A stretch of DNA of 34,712 nt, from positions 1 through 34,712 of the forward strand of contig JAOUMU010000021.1 in NCBI GenBank assembly GCA_029881335.1, read 5' to 3'. The notes under the pieces are model-generated. The model ran no database searches. It saw only the letters and a program-made list of their open reading frames with translations, and was not told where the DNA came from. The stretch is from Nitrospinota bacterium. GTDB lineage: Bacteria; Nitrospinota_A; UBA7883. A program made the translations under genes and the position numbers. Shown here in pieces: positions 26,701-33,804 of this stretch. Numbering within the stretch: position 1 is the first letter of the stretch; each line of letters begins with the position of its first letter.

Positions 26701-27330
26701 ATCGTGAAACTTTAGCTGGTACGGAGGTTGCTCACTAACCATTAAATCGGTCCATGTTAGCGAGCAGTTCTCCAGATGTACCACACCCAGCGCTCCCAGC
26801 AACCTGTTTAGCACAATAGATATGGCTTCCTCAGACAGGCCTCGTCCCTCCCATTCCCCAATATTCAGCAGCCCGTCGCGGCCCCGGGCCAGGTTCAGCC
26901 TTGCATCCCTCAGCTGGAATCCCGCAAGTTGAATATCCCCCTTTAGCGCGGCTGAAAGTTTCAGCTCCGCCATGGCGGTTTGAGCATGAACAAGCGTCTT
27001 CGCTCCATCCATAACCACCAGCCGTTCGATCTGGACACCCCAGCCAGTATGGCCAGACGCGCTGATATCACCGATACTCACCAGCATTCCGGAGCTTGCG
27101 GAGAGACGCTCCTCCACTAATATTTTAAAAATGGAAGTTTCCGCCACAAAGCGGCCCGAGTAATGGATAGCGGCCAGTAAAAGGCCTAGATATATCGCTG
27201 GACGCAAAACCCAGCGGCGAAATCGGCTGAGACGCAGGGGAGCAGGGCTTTTAGGCGTCTCAGACGCGGCGGGTGTATCTTCCGCCTTCTCCTGGGCGCC
27301 AGAAATAATATTGGACGGTTTCTCCATCAT
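23767..27330 (-). CDS. Large AsmA-like envelope protein
   Basis: A 1187-residue protein with one N-terminal membrane helix (about residues 41-60, VLRPAIYLGLLLAAIHYSG). A very long beta-strand-rich periplasmic part follows, made of repeating segments such as LVVMDGAKTLVHAQTAMAEL and FNMFGSVEASDRSEFKLNAS. The C-terminal ~200 residues match the AsmA-like C-terminal domain: GVIKRFNLLGKIFSLLNVSQ, LPFDNITGSVDLAAGVLYTK, VDMMIGAMPFITVDRVVSSI. AsmA/TamB/YhdP-type proteins are bridge-like lipid-transport proteins between the two membranes, which supports a double-membrane host. It lies downstream of rplS and upstream of the PmtA-like and DUF3108 genes. Start 27330 and the adjacent ATG 27327 cannot be distinguished. 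Confidence 0.85.
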   Translation of the reverse strand: MMEKPSNIISGAQEKAEDTPAASETPKSPAPLRLSRFRRWVLRPAIYLGLLLAAIHYSGRFVAETSIFKILVEERLSASSGMLVSIGDISASGHTGWGVQIERLVVMDGAKTLVHAQTAMAELKLSAALKGDIQLAGFQLRDARLNLARGRDGLLNIGEWEGRGLSEEAISIVLNRLLGALGVVHLENCSLTWTDLMVSEQPPYQLKFHDINLKLHSWGEGSFYRELDLRAVAQSPKGAGEVLVKGMIHSAGRPHESPGFDGDVKVDNLDVGHFWPYLGKVLPFQKLDTTATLESTISIRGDKSFSSKGRVAVSGLDLWYREAYRQGLKARNISVIHDINIAGDSITVKKAQIDAAPLAIKLEGEASKLRGGNPEFYVEMDLSRVDIMELKKYVPFKYLTGVQAGFIENHIFGGEIKVTGLTFDGDLRTLEKLDQVESYKSLSGALDLFGLSFTVPGLKRKFADIHGEFILADNRLVFNDLAGRYGHSILTNVTGMVDQLHEWPTFEARIKADVDMEETREGLAAHIVSPEFLRVFDRVESMSGAVGLDLAVAGDSGMMGDTLRAEGRMAFSNVGIKSASIAAPLTGMNGMVDLSLDKIAFSGMEWMIGSSRFTINGEMVDVLRSSPSFDLTIESQLNLDETAGYFPLQEKELERFTGAASAVTILEGGFDGYRHWTRVDLEEADIIYSDMLFKRPGMEAAIEISGNGKVGEMARIDQVRVEMGRSSAEVSGDISRYFVDEKALLKVTSGGVHIDDLDYYTDIFDNIESKGYISGDFTVEKRGTDGRTLLSGAAKIVDGTFKLKIFSSIFSECDGDFELVNNRIFLKRGTGMFGKGRFNMFGSVEASDRSEFKLNASTSALDLEDLFGDPNPAVMNRPGATGVKRRRIALSPGEKKKPGFFNGYWEITISSDSGELGPLGYKNLDTRIEYGDGRYQLYPFTFEGHGGKWNWEAKIIDLRKAIDFRSKVNVRDVAMESLGGQGKEKLISGPVNIRGEVNGHGRTWEQIRGTLDGHLDISAGDGVIKRFNLLGKIFSLLNVSQYFKLKLPDMSVEGLPFDNITGSVDLAAGVLYTKDLIVDSEAIRLSAVGSHDIGEDEVDMMIGAMPFITVDRVVSSIPVIGDVITGEDKSFVGYYFRAKGPLDNPEIESVSMEALADGVKGILERLMSLSVRARETILNEKSGEMKK

Positions 27331-27413
27331 CTGCTATCACCCGGATAACCGGTGAGCCGGCGGATGCAAAGGCGGCTTATCTGCGCAAGAAGTGTTGCGC
27401 CACGAAAAACGCT

Positions 27414-27761
27414 TTAGAAACGTTCCGCCAACCGCGCGGCCTTGCCCCTGAGCCCTCTGAGGAAATACAGCTTGGCCCTTCGGATCTTTGCTCCGCGAAC
27501 CACGTTTATCTCCTCCACCCTGGGCGAATGCAGGGGAAATGAGCGCTCCACACCAAAGCCGGAGGATACCTTTCTGATGGTGAACATCTCACGGATACCT
27601 CCATGCTTCCTGGAGATTACCACCCCTTCCACGATCTGGATACGTTCTTTCTCACCCTCGACCACCCGGAAACTTACACGGATGGTGTCCCCAACCTTGA
27701 ACGACGGGGTCGTCTTTTTCATATACTGGTCTTCGATGTACTCAACAGAACCTAAGCTCAT
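27414..27761 (-). CDS. rplS: Ribosomal protein L19
   Basis: Large-subunit ribosomal protein near the 30S-50S interface. The 115 residues starting MSLGSVEYIEDQYMKK are standard length. Typical stretches are FKVGDTIRVSFRVVEGEKER, QIVEGVVISRKHGGIREMFT, RKVSSGFGVERSFPLHSP and KIRRAKLYFLRGL. The ATG at 27761 is chosen because GGAG lies 6-7 nt upstream. The longer frame to 27851 reads back into the upstream methyltransferase gene. It follows that gene by 10 nt. A GCGCAA-N6-TTGCGC hairpin without U-run (27383-27400) lies in the gap before the AsmA-like gene. Confidence 0.97.
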   Translation of the reverse strand: MSLGSVEYIEDQYMKKTTPSFKVGDTIRVSFRVVEGEKERIQIVEGVVISRKHGGIREMFTIRKVSSGFGVERSFPLHSPRVEEINVVRGAKIRRAKLYFLRGLRGKAARLAERF

Positions 27762-27771
27762 AAAATCTCCA

Positions 27772-28353
27772 TTAGCCGCCCTGTCCAAGGAGGCGATCCA
27801 TGATGATGGACACCGCGCTCCGGACTGGCAGATGATTATACTCTTTAACACCGGGTATCGGGGCCAGCCTCACGGTGGCCAGATCCATGGCTTGCCGGGC
27901 CAGGCCGTGCGCCGTGCCGAACAGCAACGCCGCCCGGGACGCCCCTTCCAGGACTTTGCGCCCCTCGGCGTAGCCGACCGTATCCGGCCCTTCTCTGGCG
28001 CTGGTGACCATCACCGCCGCCCCTTCAATGCCAAGCCCGAAATTATCCAACATATCCTCAATGGTGTCAACAACTTTCACACCCGTCAAAGCCTCTTTGC
28101 GCTCCGGATTCACTTGGCTTCCATACCCCGCAGTCCAATGGCCGATTAACCGCTCCACCAGCCTTGCCTGCGCTTCCAGGGGGGTGACTATATACAGCCC
28201 CCCCACCCCGTATGTGCGGCATACCCGAGCCAGGTCATGCACATCCAGGGAAGTGACTGAACTTGTGACCGTATCTCCGGCCCGATTGACCACGGGATAG
28301 TGGATCAGCCCTACCGCCAAACGGGACGCGGCCAAGCCGACTTTATCGTCCAT
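27772..28353 (-). CDS. SPOUT-like RNA methyltransferase (RNA_Me_trans family)
   Basis: A 193-residue protein beginning with [20 protein letters not shown] followed by [20 protein letters not shown]. This matches the SAM-dependent RNA methyltransferase family (PF09936) that occurs next to, or fused to, TrmD in Desulfobacterota, Aquificota and relatives. The C-terminal half has the trefoil-knot-like pattern [18 protein letters not shown], then [20 protein letters not shown]. Its RNA target is not known to me. It overlaps the end of trmD by 11 nt and precedes rplS, so it belongs to the ribosome/tRNA-maturation operon, where rnhB or other genes sit in many bacteria. Confidence 0.88.
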   Translation of the reverse strand: MDDKVGLAASRLAVGLIHYPVVNRAGDTVTSSVTSLDVHDLARVCRTYGVGGLYIVTPLEAQARLVERLIGHWTAGYGSQVNPERKEALTGVKVVDTIEDMLDNFGLGIEGAAVMVTSAREGPDTVGYAEGRKVLEGASRAALLFGTAHGLARQAMDLATVRLAPIPGVKEYNHLPVRSAVSIIMDRLLGQGG

Positions 28354-29092
28354 TCTTCTCTCGCGCTTTCCTTATTATCTCCATGGCCAGTTCCATCTCC
28401 TCTCCCTTCAGTCCCGCTTTTTCAATCAGATCCGGACGTCTTTCCGATGTCCGGATTATAGACTCCCGACGACGCCAAGCCTCTATGTTCGCGCGGTGCC
28501 CGGAGAGAAGAATCTCCGGCGCCGCTTGCCCCTCGAATTCGGCGGGCCTGGTGTATTGAGGATACTCTAAAAGTCCGGCTGTGTGGGACTCCTCCCAGGT
28601 GGAATCCTCCCCCCCCAGCGCTCCGGGGATCAGCCGCAACACAGCGTCCACCAGGGCCATGGCCGGGATCTCCCCGCCGGTGAGCACAAAGTCGCCAAGT
28701 GATATTTCCATGTCACAGTAATGCCGCCGGACCCTCTCGTCCACCCCCTCATAGCGGCCGCAGACCAGGATCAAACCGGGTTGACCGGCCAGTTGTTGAG
28801 CTATCGATTGCTTGAACACCCTCCCCTGGGGCGTGAGCAGGATCACCGGGGCGCCCGGGTTTTTCTCCCGAAGGCTGGTTATGGCGCGGGCCAGCGGCTC
28901 CACCTTCATCACCATCCCGGGGCCTCCCCCATAGGGATAATCGTCGGTGACTTTATGTTTATCCGTGGCCCAGGCGCGCAGGTCGTGAATCCGCACTTCC
29001 ACCACGCCCGCCTCCACCGCTCTTCTGATTATTGATTCGCCAAAGGGGCTGGCGAACATCGCGGGGAATATGGTGAGAATGTCAAATTTCAT
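28343..29092 (-). CDS. trmD: tRNA (guanine-37-N1)-methyltransferase
   Basis: Methylates G37 next to the anticodon, which prevents +1 frameshifting. The 249 residues are standard. Family marks are [69 protein letters not shown] and the trefoil-knot SAM site [20 protein letters not shown]. It lies 60 nt after rimM, with a strong hairpin in the gap, and overlaps the next methyltransferase gene. Confidence 0.98.
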   Translation of the reverse strand: MKFDILTIFPAMFASPFGESIIRRAVEAGVVEVRIHDLRAWATDKHKVTDDYPYGGGPGMVMKVEPLARAITSLREKNPGAPVILLTPQGRVFKQSIAQQLAGQPGLILVCGRYEGVDERVRRHYCDMEISLGDFVLTGGEIPAMALVDAVLRLIPGALGGEDSTWEESHTAGLLEYPQYTRPAEFEGQAAPEILLSGHRANIEAWRRRESIIRTSERRPDLIEKAGLKGEEMELAMEIIRKAREKNGR

Positions 29093-29135
29093 ATCGAATG
29101 GTTCCCTGCACGGCGGCCAGGTTAAGCGATCCGGC

Positions 29136-29152
29136 GCCCACCCGGGGTGGGC
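29136..29152 (-). other. Strong GC hairpin between rimM and trmD
   Basis: Directly after the rimM stop, GCCCACC-CCG-GGTGGGC can fold into a 7-bp, all but one GC, stem with a 3-nt loop. No T-run follows on the transcribed strand, so it is not a standard terminator. It may slow ribosomes or RNases, or set different levels of RimM and TrmD. Confidence 0.45.
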
Positions 29153-29650
29153 TCATTCTATCTCCATCAGTTTCATGACGATCCGTCCACCAGGAAGATC
29201 CACTTCCACCAGCGTTTCCGGAATGCACGGTGTCATTATTTCCTCGCCCGTGTCGGATTTGACAACCCACACATCGGCGCTCCCAGCCTCGAAAAAATCG
29301 GTCAGCACCCCAAGCTTCCTCCCTTCCGGGTCGAAGACAGGCAGGCCCACGATCTCTTCGTAATAATAGGTCCCATCCGTTGGTGGGGGCATCGACTCCC
29401 TGGGAACCTGTATGGCGCCGCCGGAATATTTTGCCACATCTTCCGGAGACCCGATCCCATCGAAAGCCACTATGGAGAGCTTGTCCGCAGCTCTTGACGA
29501 GACAAGAGTCACCATCTCCGGTTCCTTCCCGGCTTTCACATAAAGCCGGCGACCAATAAATCCATCCACCAGGTCGTGACCGAAATAAGGGAAGAGCTTG
29601 ATCTCCCCACGCACGCCATGAGGCCGACCCAGCCTGCCGATCGCAATCAT
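29153..29650 (-). CDS. rimM: 16S rRNA maturation factor RimM
   Basis: Helps processing of the 3' domain of 16S rRNA and binds S19. The 165-residue form starts MIAIGRLGRPHGVRGEIKLF. A second half contains the PRC-barrel: DGTYYYEEIVGLPVFDPEGR and VWVVKSDTGEEIMTPCIPET with VDLPGGRIVMKLMEIE at the end. The ATG at 29650 is preferred because homologues begin just there. A TTG at 29695 would add 15 residues unlike the family. It follows khpA closely and stops 60 nt before trmD. Confidence 0.93.
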   Translation of the reverse strand: MIAIGRLGRPHGVRGEIKLFPYFGHDLVDGFIGRRLYVKAGKEPEMVTLVSSRAADKLSIVAFDGIGSPEDVAKYSGGAIQVPRESMPPPTDGTYYYEEIVGLPVFDPEGRKLGVLTDFFEAGSADVWVVKSDTGEEIMTPCIPETLVEVDLPGGRIVMKLMEIE

Positions 29651-29697
29651 AAGCCCGCCGCCTGGAGCTTTGGCGGACCGGCGCGCAGCAACCAAGT

Positions 29698-29928
29698 CTA
29701 GTCCAGTATCTCCAGGACAGCTCTTTTCTTCTGTTTGGTCGCCGATGCGGAAAGGATAAGACGCATCGCGCCCGCCGTCCTGCCTCGTCGCCCAATAACC
29801 TTGCCCAGGTCATCGGGGGCCACACGCAATTCCAGAGTTGTCACTTTGTCACCAGTCATCTCTTCGATCTCAATCTCGTCGGGGTGGTCGACGAGCTCCT
29901 GAACCATATGCTTCAAAAGCTCCTTCAT
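29698..29928 (-). CDS. khpA: KH-domain RNA-binding protein KhpA
   Basis: A single-KH-domain protein of 76 residues. The nucleic-acid-binding GxxG loop is in GKVIGRRGRTAGAMRLIL, preceded by MKELLKHMVQELVDHPDEIE as in the YlqC/KhpA family. It binds RNA and in several bacteria pairs with KhpB. The position between rpsP and rimM is the family's usual one. The second of two adjacent ATGs is taken as start, and either is possible (GAGGA upstream). Confidence 0.94.
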   Translation of the reverse strand: MKELLKHMVQELVDHPDEIEIEEMTGDKVTTLELRVAPDDLGKVIGRRGRTAGAMRLILSASATKQKKRAVLEILD

Positions 29929-30023
29929 CACGAATTCTCCTCTTGTATGTGCCCCGCCTTTTAAAGGGGGGGACGGCTTTCTCGTTTTACTGCATCCCGC
30001 TTACTACATCCCGAACTGATAAT

Positions 30024-30275
30024 TCAGTGGCTTACGCGCACACCCTGCTTCTTGAGCAGACTTCTGACCGTGTCAGACACCTGTGCGCCCCGGTTTAGCC
30101 ACAGCTCCACCTTCTCTTTGTCGATTTTCACATTGTCTTCAGCAATTCCCGGGTTATAAGTCCCCAGAGTCTCCAGAAACCTTCCCTCGCGGGGGGACCT
30201 GGAATCCGTTGCGACGATTCGATAAATCGCCAGTTTCTTCGCGCCAACGCGCCTCAATCGCAGTACTACCGCCAC
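30024..30275 (-). CDS. rpsP: Ribosomal protein S16
   Basis: Small-subunit assembly protein, 83 residues. Family pattern: VVLRLRRVGAKKLAIYRIVA, DSRSPREGRFLETLGTYNP and KIDKEKVELWLNRGAQVSDT. The start is GTG at 30275 with AGGAG upstream. It follows ffh by about 40 nt and precedes khpA by 95 nt, a gap with no other gene. Confidence 0.98.
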   Translation of the reverse strand: MAVVLRLRRVGAKKLAIYRIVATDSRSPREGRFLETLGTYNPGIAEDNVKIDKEKVELWLNRGAQVSDTVRSLLKKQGVRVSH

Positions 30276-30315
30276 TAAATGTCTCCTGATAATGAAAGGG
30301 TTATTCGATGCTTGT

Positions 30316-31653
30316 CTATCTGCCGCCGAAATTCAATCCAGGAAAGGAGGGGAGAGAACCCACACCTTTCTTGAGCTTGCTCATATTTTTCATCATTTTG
30401 CGTGATTTAAGAAAATTCTTCAACAAGCGATTCACATCCGCCACCTGGGTCCCGCTCCCTCGGGCGATCCTTCGTTTTCTCGAGCCGTTTATTATACCCG
30501 GCTTTGAGCGCTCCGTCATCGTCATGGAGCTTATTATCGCCTCGGTCCGTGTTATTTCATAATCGTCCAGGTCCGCCTTGCCAATGGCCTGATCCATACC
30601 GGGGATCATTTTCATCAGTTGGTCCAGCGGGCCCATCTTGCGTATCATCCGCAGCTGCTCCAGAAAATCACCCAGGTCGAAATTGGCGGAAAGCATCTTT
30701 TTCGCTTGTTCCTGGGCCTTGCTCTGGTCGATATTGTCCTGGGCCTTTTCCACAAGGCTCAGCACGTCCCCCATCCCCAGGATCCGCCCAGCCAGACGCT
30801 CCGGATGGAACTTATCGAAATTCTCCGTCTTCTCTCCCACACCGATGAATTTAACAGGCGCTCCAGTGACGCTCTTCACCGATAAGGCAACACCGCCGCG
30901 GGTGTCGCCATCGAGCTTGGTCAACACAACGCCGGTCATGCCGATCCGCTCATTAAACACCTTGGCGGTGGTCACCGCGTCCTGGCCGGTCATCGAGTCC
31001 GCCACAAATAGTATCTCGTCCGGCTCCACAATCTTCTTGATCCGGCCAAGCTCCTCCATCATATCTTCGTCTATGTGCAGTCGGCCAGCAGTGTCCACCA
31101 ACAAGACATTGGCGCCTCCCGGCGCGGCCAGGGCCTGTTGAGCTATCTTCACCGGGTCTGTCTCGCCGGCGATGTCATGTACGGGGATATCAATTTGCTC
31201 TCCCAGCACGCGCAGCTGCTCCATGGCGGCGGGGCGATATACGTCCGTGGAGACCATCATCGGCCGGTATCCCTGCTTGGAAAGAAGCTTGGCCAGCTTT
31301 GCGGTGGTGGTGGTTTTTCCGCTCCCCTGCAGGCCGGACATCAATATCACCGTTATCCCCCTGGGGGACATGTTCAGATCGGCGGACTGGCCTCCCAAGG
31401 TCTCCACCAGCAGATCATGAACGATCTTGACCAGTTGCTGACCAGGATGCACACCCTTGATGGTCTCCATCCCCAAGGCCTTTTCCTTTGCCTGGGCGAT
31501 GAAGCTTTTGACGACACCGATGTTGACATCAGCTTCCAGGAGGGCCATCCGCACATCCCTCAGCGACTCGGAGATATTCTCCTCGCTAAGCTTGTGCAGC
31601 CCCTGCAAGCGGCGGGTTATGCCGCTGAATTTTTCAGTCAGTCCTTCGAGCAT
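30316..31653 (-). CDS. ffh: Signal recognition particle GTPase
   Basis: SRP54 homologue that, with 4.5S RNA and FtsY, delivers nascent membrane proteins to the translocon. The 445 residues contain the NG domain with P-loop GLQGSGKTTTTAKLA, the VSTDVYRPAAMEQL segment, DTAGRLHIDEDM (G3) and LTKLDGDTRGG (G4). The methionine-rich M domain follows (QLRMIRKMGPLDQLMKMIPG, ISSMTMTERSKP with SRKRRIARGSGT). The ATG at 31653 has no evident Shine-Dalgarno. It opens the rpsP-khpA-rimM-trmD-rplS series. The segment 31654-31785 between it and the atpE terminator has no gene and should contain its promoter, which I cannot place with confidence. Confidence 0.98.
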   Translation of the reverse strand: MLEGLTEKFSGITRRLQGLHKLSEENISESLRDVRMALLEADVNIGVVKSFIAQAKEKALGMETIKGVHPGQQLVKIVHDLLVETLGGQSADLNMSPRGITVILMSGLQGSGKTTTTAKLAKLLSKQGYRPMMVSTDVYRPAAMEQLRVLGEQIDIPVHDIAGETDPVKIAQQALAAPGGANVLLVDTAGRLHIDEDMMEELGRIKKIVEPDEILFVADSMTGQDAVTTAKVFNERIGMTGVVLTKLDGDTRGGVALSVKSVTGAPVKFIGVGEKTENFDKFHPERLAGRILGMGDVLSLVEKAQDNIDQSKAQEQAKKMLSANFDLGDFLEQLRMIRKMGPLDQLMKMIPGMDQAIGKADLDDYEITRTEAIISSMTMTERSKPGIINGSRKRRIARGSGTQVADVNRLLKNFLKSRKMMKNMSKLKKGVGSLPSFPGLNFGGR

Positions 31654-31785
31654 ATTATAACTATGAAAATATCAGGCGTGGTAATCGCCAATGTCATGGT
31701 TCAAAAATAACGGTGTAGTCTAACAGTTTGGAGGATGGATGTCCATGATCATCAATGGAAAATGAGCCGGCGCCTTTGAACGCAT

Positions 31786-31819
31786 AAAAAAACGCCAGGG
31801 CCAATGACCGACCCCGGCG
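31786..31819 (-). terminator. Intrinsic terminator after atpE
   Basis: On the transcribed strand CGCCGGGG (31819-31812) pairs with CCCTGGCG (31800-31793), an 8-bp stem with one G-U pair and an 11-nt loop. Seven T residues (31792-31786) follow directly. This is a textbook rho-independent terminator about 45 nt beyond the atpE stop, separating the F0 operon from ffh. Confidence 0.85.
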
Positions 31820-31862
31820 CGAAAGCTGCCCTATTCGCGGCAAAGACCGCGCGATACGCTCT

Positions 31863-32213
31863 TTAGAGTAATGGGTTCGCGTACAGCAGCACCAGAACGA
31901 TGACCAACGTATAGATGACCACTGACTCGATGAACGCCAACCCGATGAACAGGATGGTGAAGAACTTGCCGTACAGCCCGGGGTTGCGAGCCATGGCCCC
32001 CACCACTCCGGACACAGCCGAGCCCATGCCGATTCCGCCGCCACCCGCGGCTATGCCGAGGCCCACCACGCAGGCCAGGGCCACGAAGCTGAAGAACCCG
32101 TCGTAACGGCTATCGCCCATGCTGGCTTCGCCACCGCTGGCAAACGCCATGGGGGCAACGAAAATGATCGCCAGAAAAACCAACAGAGCGGCTGCCCTCT
32201 TTTTACTTTCCAC
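31863..32213 (-). CDS. atpE: ATP synthase F0 subunit c, with cleavable-looking signal peptide
   Basis: Rotor-ring proteolipid. The 116 residues are longer than the usual ~80. An N-terminal signal-like segment (hydrophobic ALLVFLAIIFVAPMAFA, likely cut after A26) and a short polar stretch precede the hairpin. Helix 1 has the glycine-rich run GLGIAAGGGGIGMGSAV. The loop is ARNP. Helix 2 carries the ion-binding carboxylate E96 in GLAFIESVVIYTLVI. Compared with the Na+-type ring of Ilyobacter, the helix-1 Gln aligns with Met63 and the Thr after Glu-Ser with Val98, while Ser97 and Tyr101 remain. Proton use is therefore more likely, by inference. The start is GTG with AAGGAG 8-9 nt upstream. Confidence 0.95.
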   Translation of the reverse strand: MESKKRAAALLVFLAIIFVAPMAFASGGEASMGDSRYDGFFSFVALACVVGLGIAAGGGGIGMGSAVSGVVGAMARNPGLYGKFFTILFIGLAFIESVVIYTLVIVLVLLYANPLL

Positions 32214-32276
32214 TTTATTATCTCCTTCTTATAACCTGTCAAAGGTGTCTTAAAAACGTAATTTATCAAATACCTT

Positions 32277-32939
32277 CTAGTGCGCCTCCTCCAGCGCCCC
32301 AGATATGTATACCATCGTTAAAATGACGAAGACCACGGTCTGGATGAGCCCGAAGAATATCGTCATGAATATCATCGGCATGGGCATCACCAGGGGAACA
32401 AGGAATCCCAGCACCAGGATGACCAACTCGTCACCCCGGACGTTGCCGAAAAGCCGCATCGACAGCGAGACCGGCCTGGCAATGTGGGAGATAACCTCCA
32501 CGGGGATCATAAGTGGCATCAGCCACCACACCGGTCCCAGAAACTGTTTGATGTACCCGAATCCGTGCTTATACACACCCACGAACTGGTACAGCAGGAA
32601 CACGATCAGGGCCATGGCCAGTGTAGTGTTCAGGTTGGAAGTGGGCGCCACGGAGCCCGGCAGCACGCCAATCATGTTTGCGCAGAAGATGAACATCGCC
32701 AGCGTCCCGATAATGGGGAAGAACTTGCGACCCTCGTGGCCCATCACCGAATCCGCGAATTTGGCCAGCTCATGAATGAAGACCTCCATCAGGTTCTGCA
32801 AACCCTCCGGCGCCATTTTGTATCCGCCGCGCAAGGCGAAAGCCAGCGCGACGAAACCGAGCATGATCACCCATGTATAAGTCACGTGGGCGTAATGCTC
32901 CATCCCAGGGATAACTATGTAGTTAATAGGCTCCTTCAT
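32277..32939 (-). CDS. atpB: ATP synthase F0 subunit a
   Basis: Membrane stator subunit that forms the ion half-channels beside the c-ring. The 220 residues have five or more hydrophobic helices. The essential arginine is R162 in RPVSLSMRLFGN, followed by IFMTIFFGLIQTVVFVILTM. FIFCANMIGVLPG is another family stretch. AAAGGA lies 5-6 nt before the ATG, and the start overlaps the end of atpI by 17 nt. It precedes atpE by 63 nt. Confidence 0.97.
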   Translation of the reverse strand: MKEPINYIVIPGMEHYAHVTYTWVIMLGFVALAFALRGGYKMAPEGLQNLMEVFIHELAKFADSVMGHEGRKFFPIIGTLAMFIFCANMIGVLPGSVAPTSNLNTTLAMALIVFLLYQFVGVYKHGFGYIKQFLGPVWWLMPLMIPVEVISHIARPVSLSMRLFGNVRGDELVILVLGFLVPLVMPMPMIFMTIFFGLIQTVVFVILTMVYISGALEEAH

Positions 32940-33318
32940 ACCATTCCTTTACCGGACGTACCATCAAAAAATATGCCGTGATCGCCGCCAGCGGGATGGA
33001 AAGGCCCACCGCCAGCGCCGGAAAATATACTATCTTCAGCGAGTTGAAATACAATATCACCCCTCCCGTGGCCAAAAACCGCAGGAAGAAAGAAAACAAT
33101 ACAAGCCCCCGGGCCGCCGCCGGGTCCACCGTGGGCGATATAAGCCGGGCAAGCCATCTTTCCAACAACGCCAGGTTCACCAGCGCCAAGGCGCCTCCCA
33201 ACGCCACGGAAAACGCCACGGCGTACTCCATCCACACATATGTGGGAAGCAGTACCAGAAGATACATAGCCAGCGCCGTCTTCTTGATATCCGGCTCCGG
33301 TCGTCGCTCGTTAACCAT
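32923..33318 (-). CDS. atpI: ATP synthase subunit I (AtpI-like)
   Basis: A 131-residue membrane protein with about four hydrophobic helices (near AMYLLVLLPTYVWMEYAVAF, SVALGGALALVNLALL, LVLFSFFLRFLATGGVILYF, LAVGLSIPLAAITAYFLM). Its layout and position fit the ATP_synt_I family, which assists assembly of the c-ring or its ion loading. Sequence conservation is low in this family, so position between atpZ and atpB is the main support. ATG 33318 is preferred to 33330, which would touch the atpZ stop. Either is possible. Confidence 0.8.
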   Translation of the reverse strand: MVNERRPEPDIKKTALAMYLLVLLPTYVWMEYAVAFSVALGGALALVNLALLERWLARLISPTVDPAAARGLVLFSFFLRFLATGGVILYFNSLKIVYFPALAVGLSIPLAAITAYFLMVRPVKEWYEGAY

Positions 33319-33330
33319 ACCCCTCAACAA

Positions 33331-33636
33331 TCAGGAATCTTCTTCATCCCAATCCTCCGGACTCTTCCCGGAGGCCAAATCATCCTTTGTCCGGCCGTTC
33401 AATTCGGACACGCCGCTTTGTATCACAACCCTGTAAACGTTCAAAAAACCTGCCCCTACACCCAGCAGGATGAAAAGCAGCATGAACCAGGGCTTGGTCC
33501 CAAGCCATCGGTCGATCCAAAGGCCCATGCCGAACCCTATCAGAACCGAAATTACTATCTGAAGGCCGACCGTGGTGACAAGGTAAATGTCCTTGGCGGC
33601 GCCGATACCATCCCCAGGCTTTTTTTCTTCAGGCAT
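33331..33636 (-). CDS. atpZ: AtpZ-like F0F1-ATPase accessory protein
   Basis: A 101-residue protein with two membrane helices (about residues 22-40, VGLQIVISVLIGFGMGLWI, and 50-70, FMLLFILLGVGAGFLNVYRV), matching the AtpZ family found at the head of F0 operons. Its role with AtpI in c-ring assembly or Mg2+/Ca2+ handling is only partly understood. The ATG has no clear Shine-Dalgarno. A six-codon frame (ATG 33648) with GGGGA upstream overlaps the atpZ start and could couple translation. The operon promoter lies about 80 bp upstream. Confidence 0.85.
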   Translation of the reverse strand: MPEEKKPGDGIGAAKDIYLVTTVGLQIVISVLIGFGMGLWIDRWLGTKPWFMLLFILLGVGAGFLNVYRVVIQSGVSELNGRTKDDLASGKSPEDWDEEDS

Positions 33637-33713
33637 TTACAGCGTTCATAACGATCCCCGGCGCCTTTTTTCACAGCCAAAAGATCCGCTGATTTCAAGC
33701 GTATAAAGGGCGA

Positions 33714-33743
33714 ATGATATCAATAACAGGTCAATTGCGTCAA
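33714..33743 (-). promoter_or_regulatory. Sigma-70-type promoter of the atpZIBE operon
   Basis: On the minus strand TTGACG (33743-33738) is followed after 18 bp by TATCAT (33719-33714). Both boxes match 5 of 6 consensus bases. It lies 78 bp upstream of atpZ in the only sizeable gap before the operon (33637-33804), which holds no gene. Confidence 0.7.
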
Positions 33744-33804
33744 GGTTTTTCTCTCCCCGTAGCGTTCATGGCGGGCATCTTTCCTCTCCTTCGACAAAAG
33801 CGTT

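Noticed and set aside
33740-33778. 12-codon frame with a good ribosome-binding site upstream of the atp promoter
   Set aside because: Too short, and its stop lies in the -35 box. It would only be on read-through RNA from the prenyl synthase gene. Probably chance.
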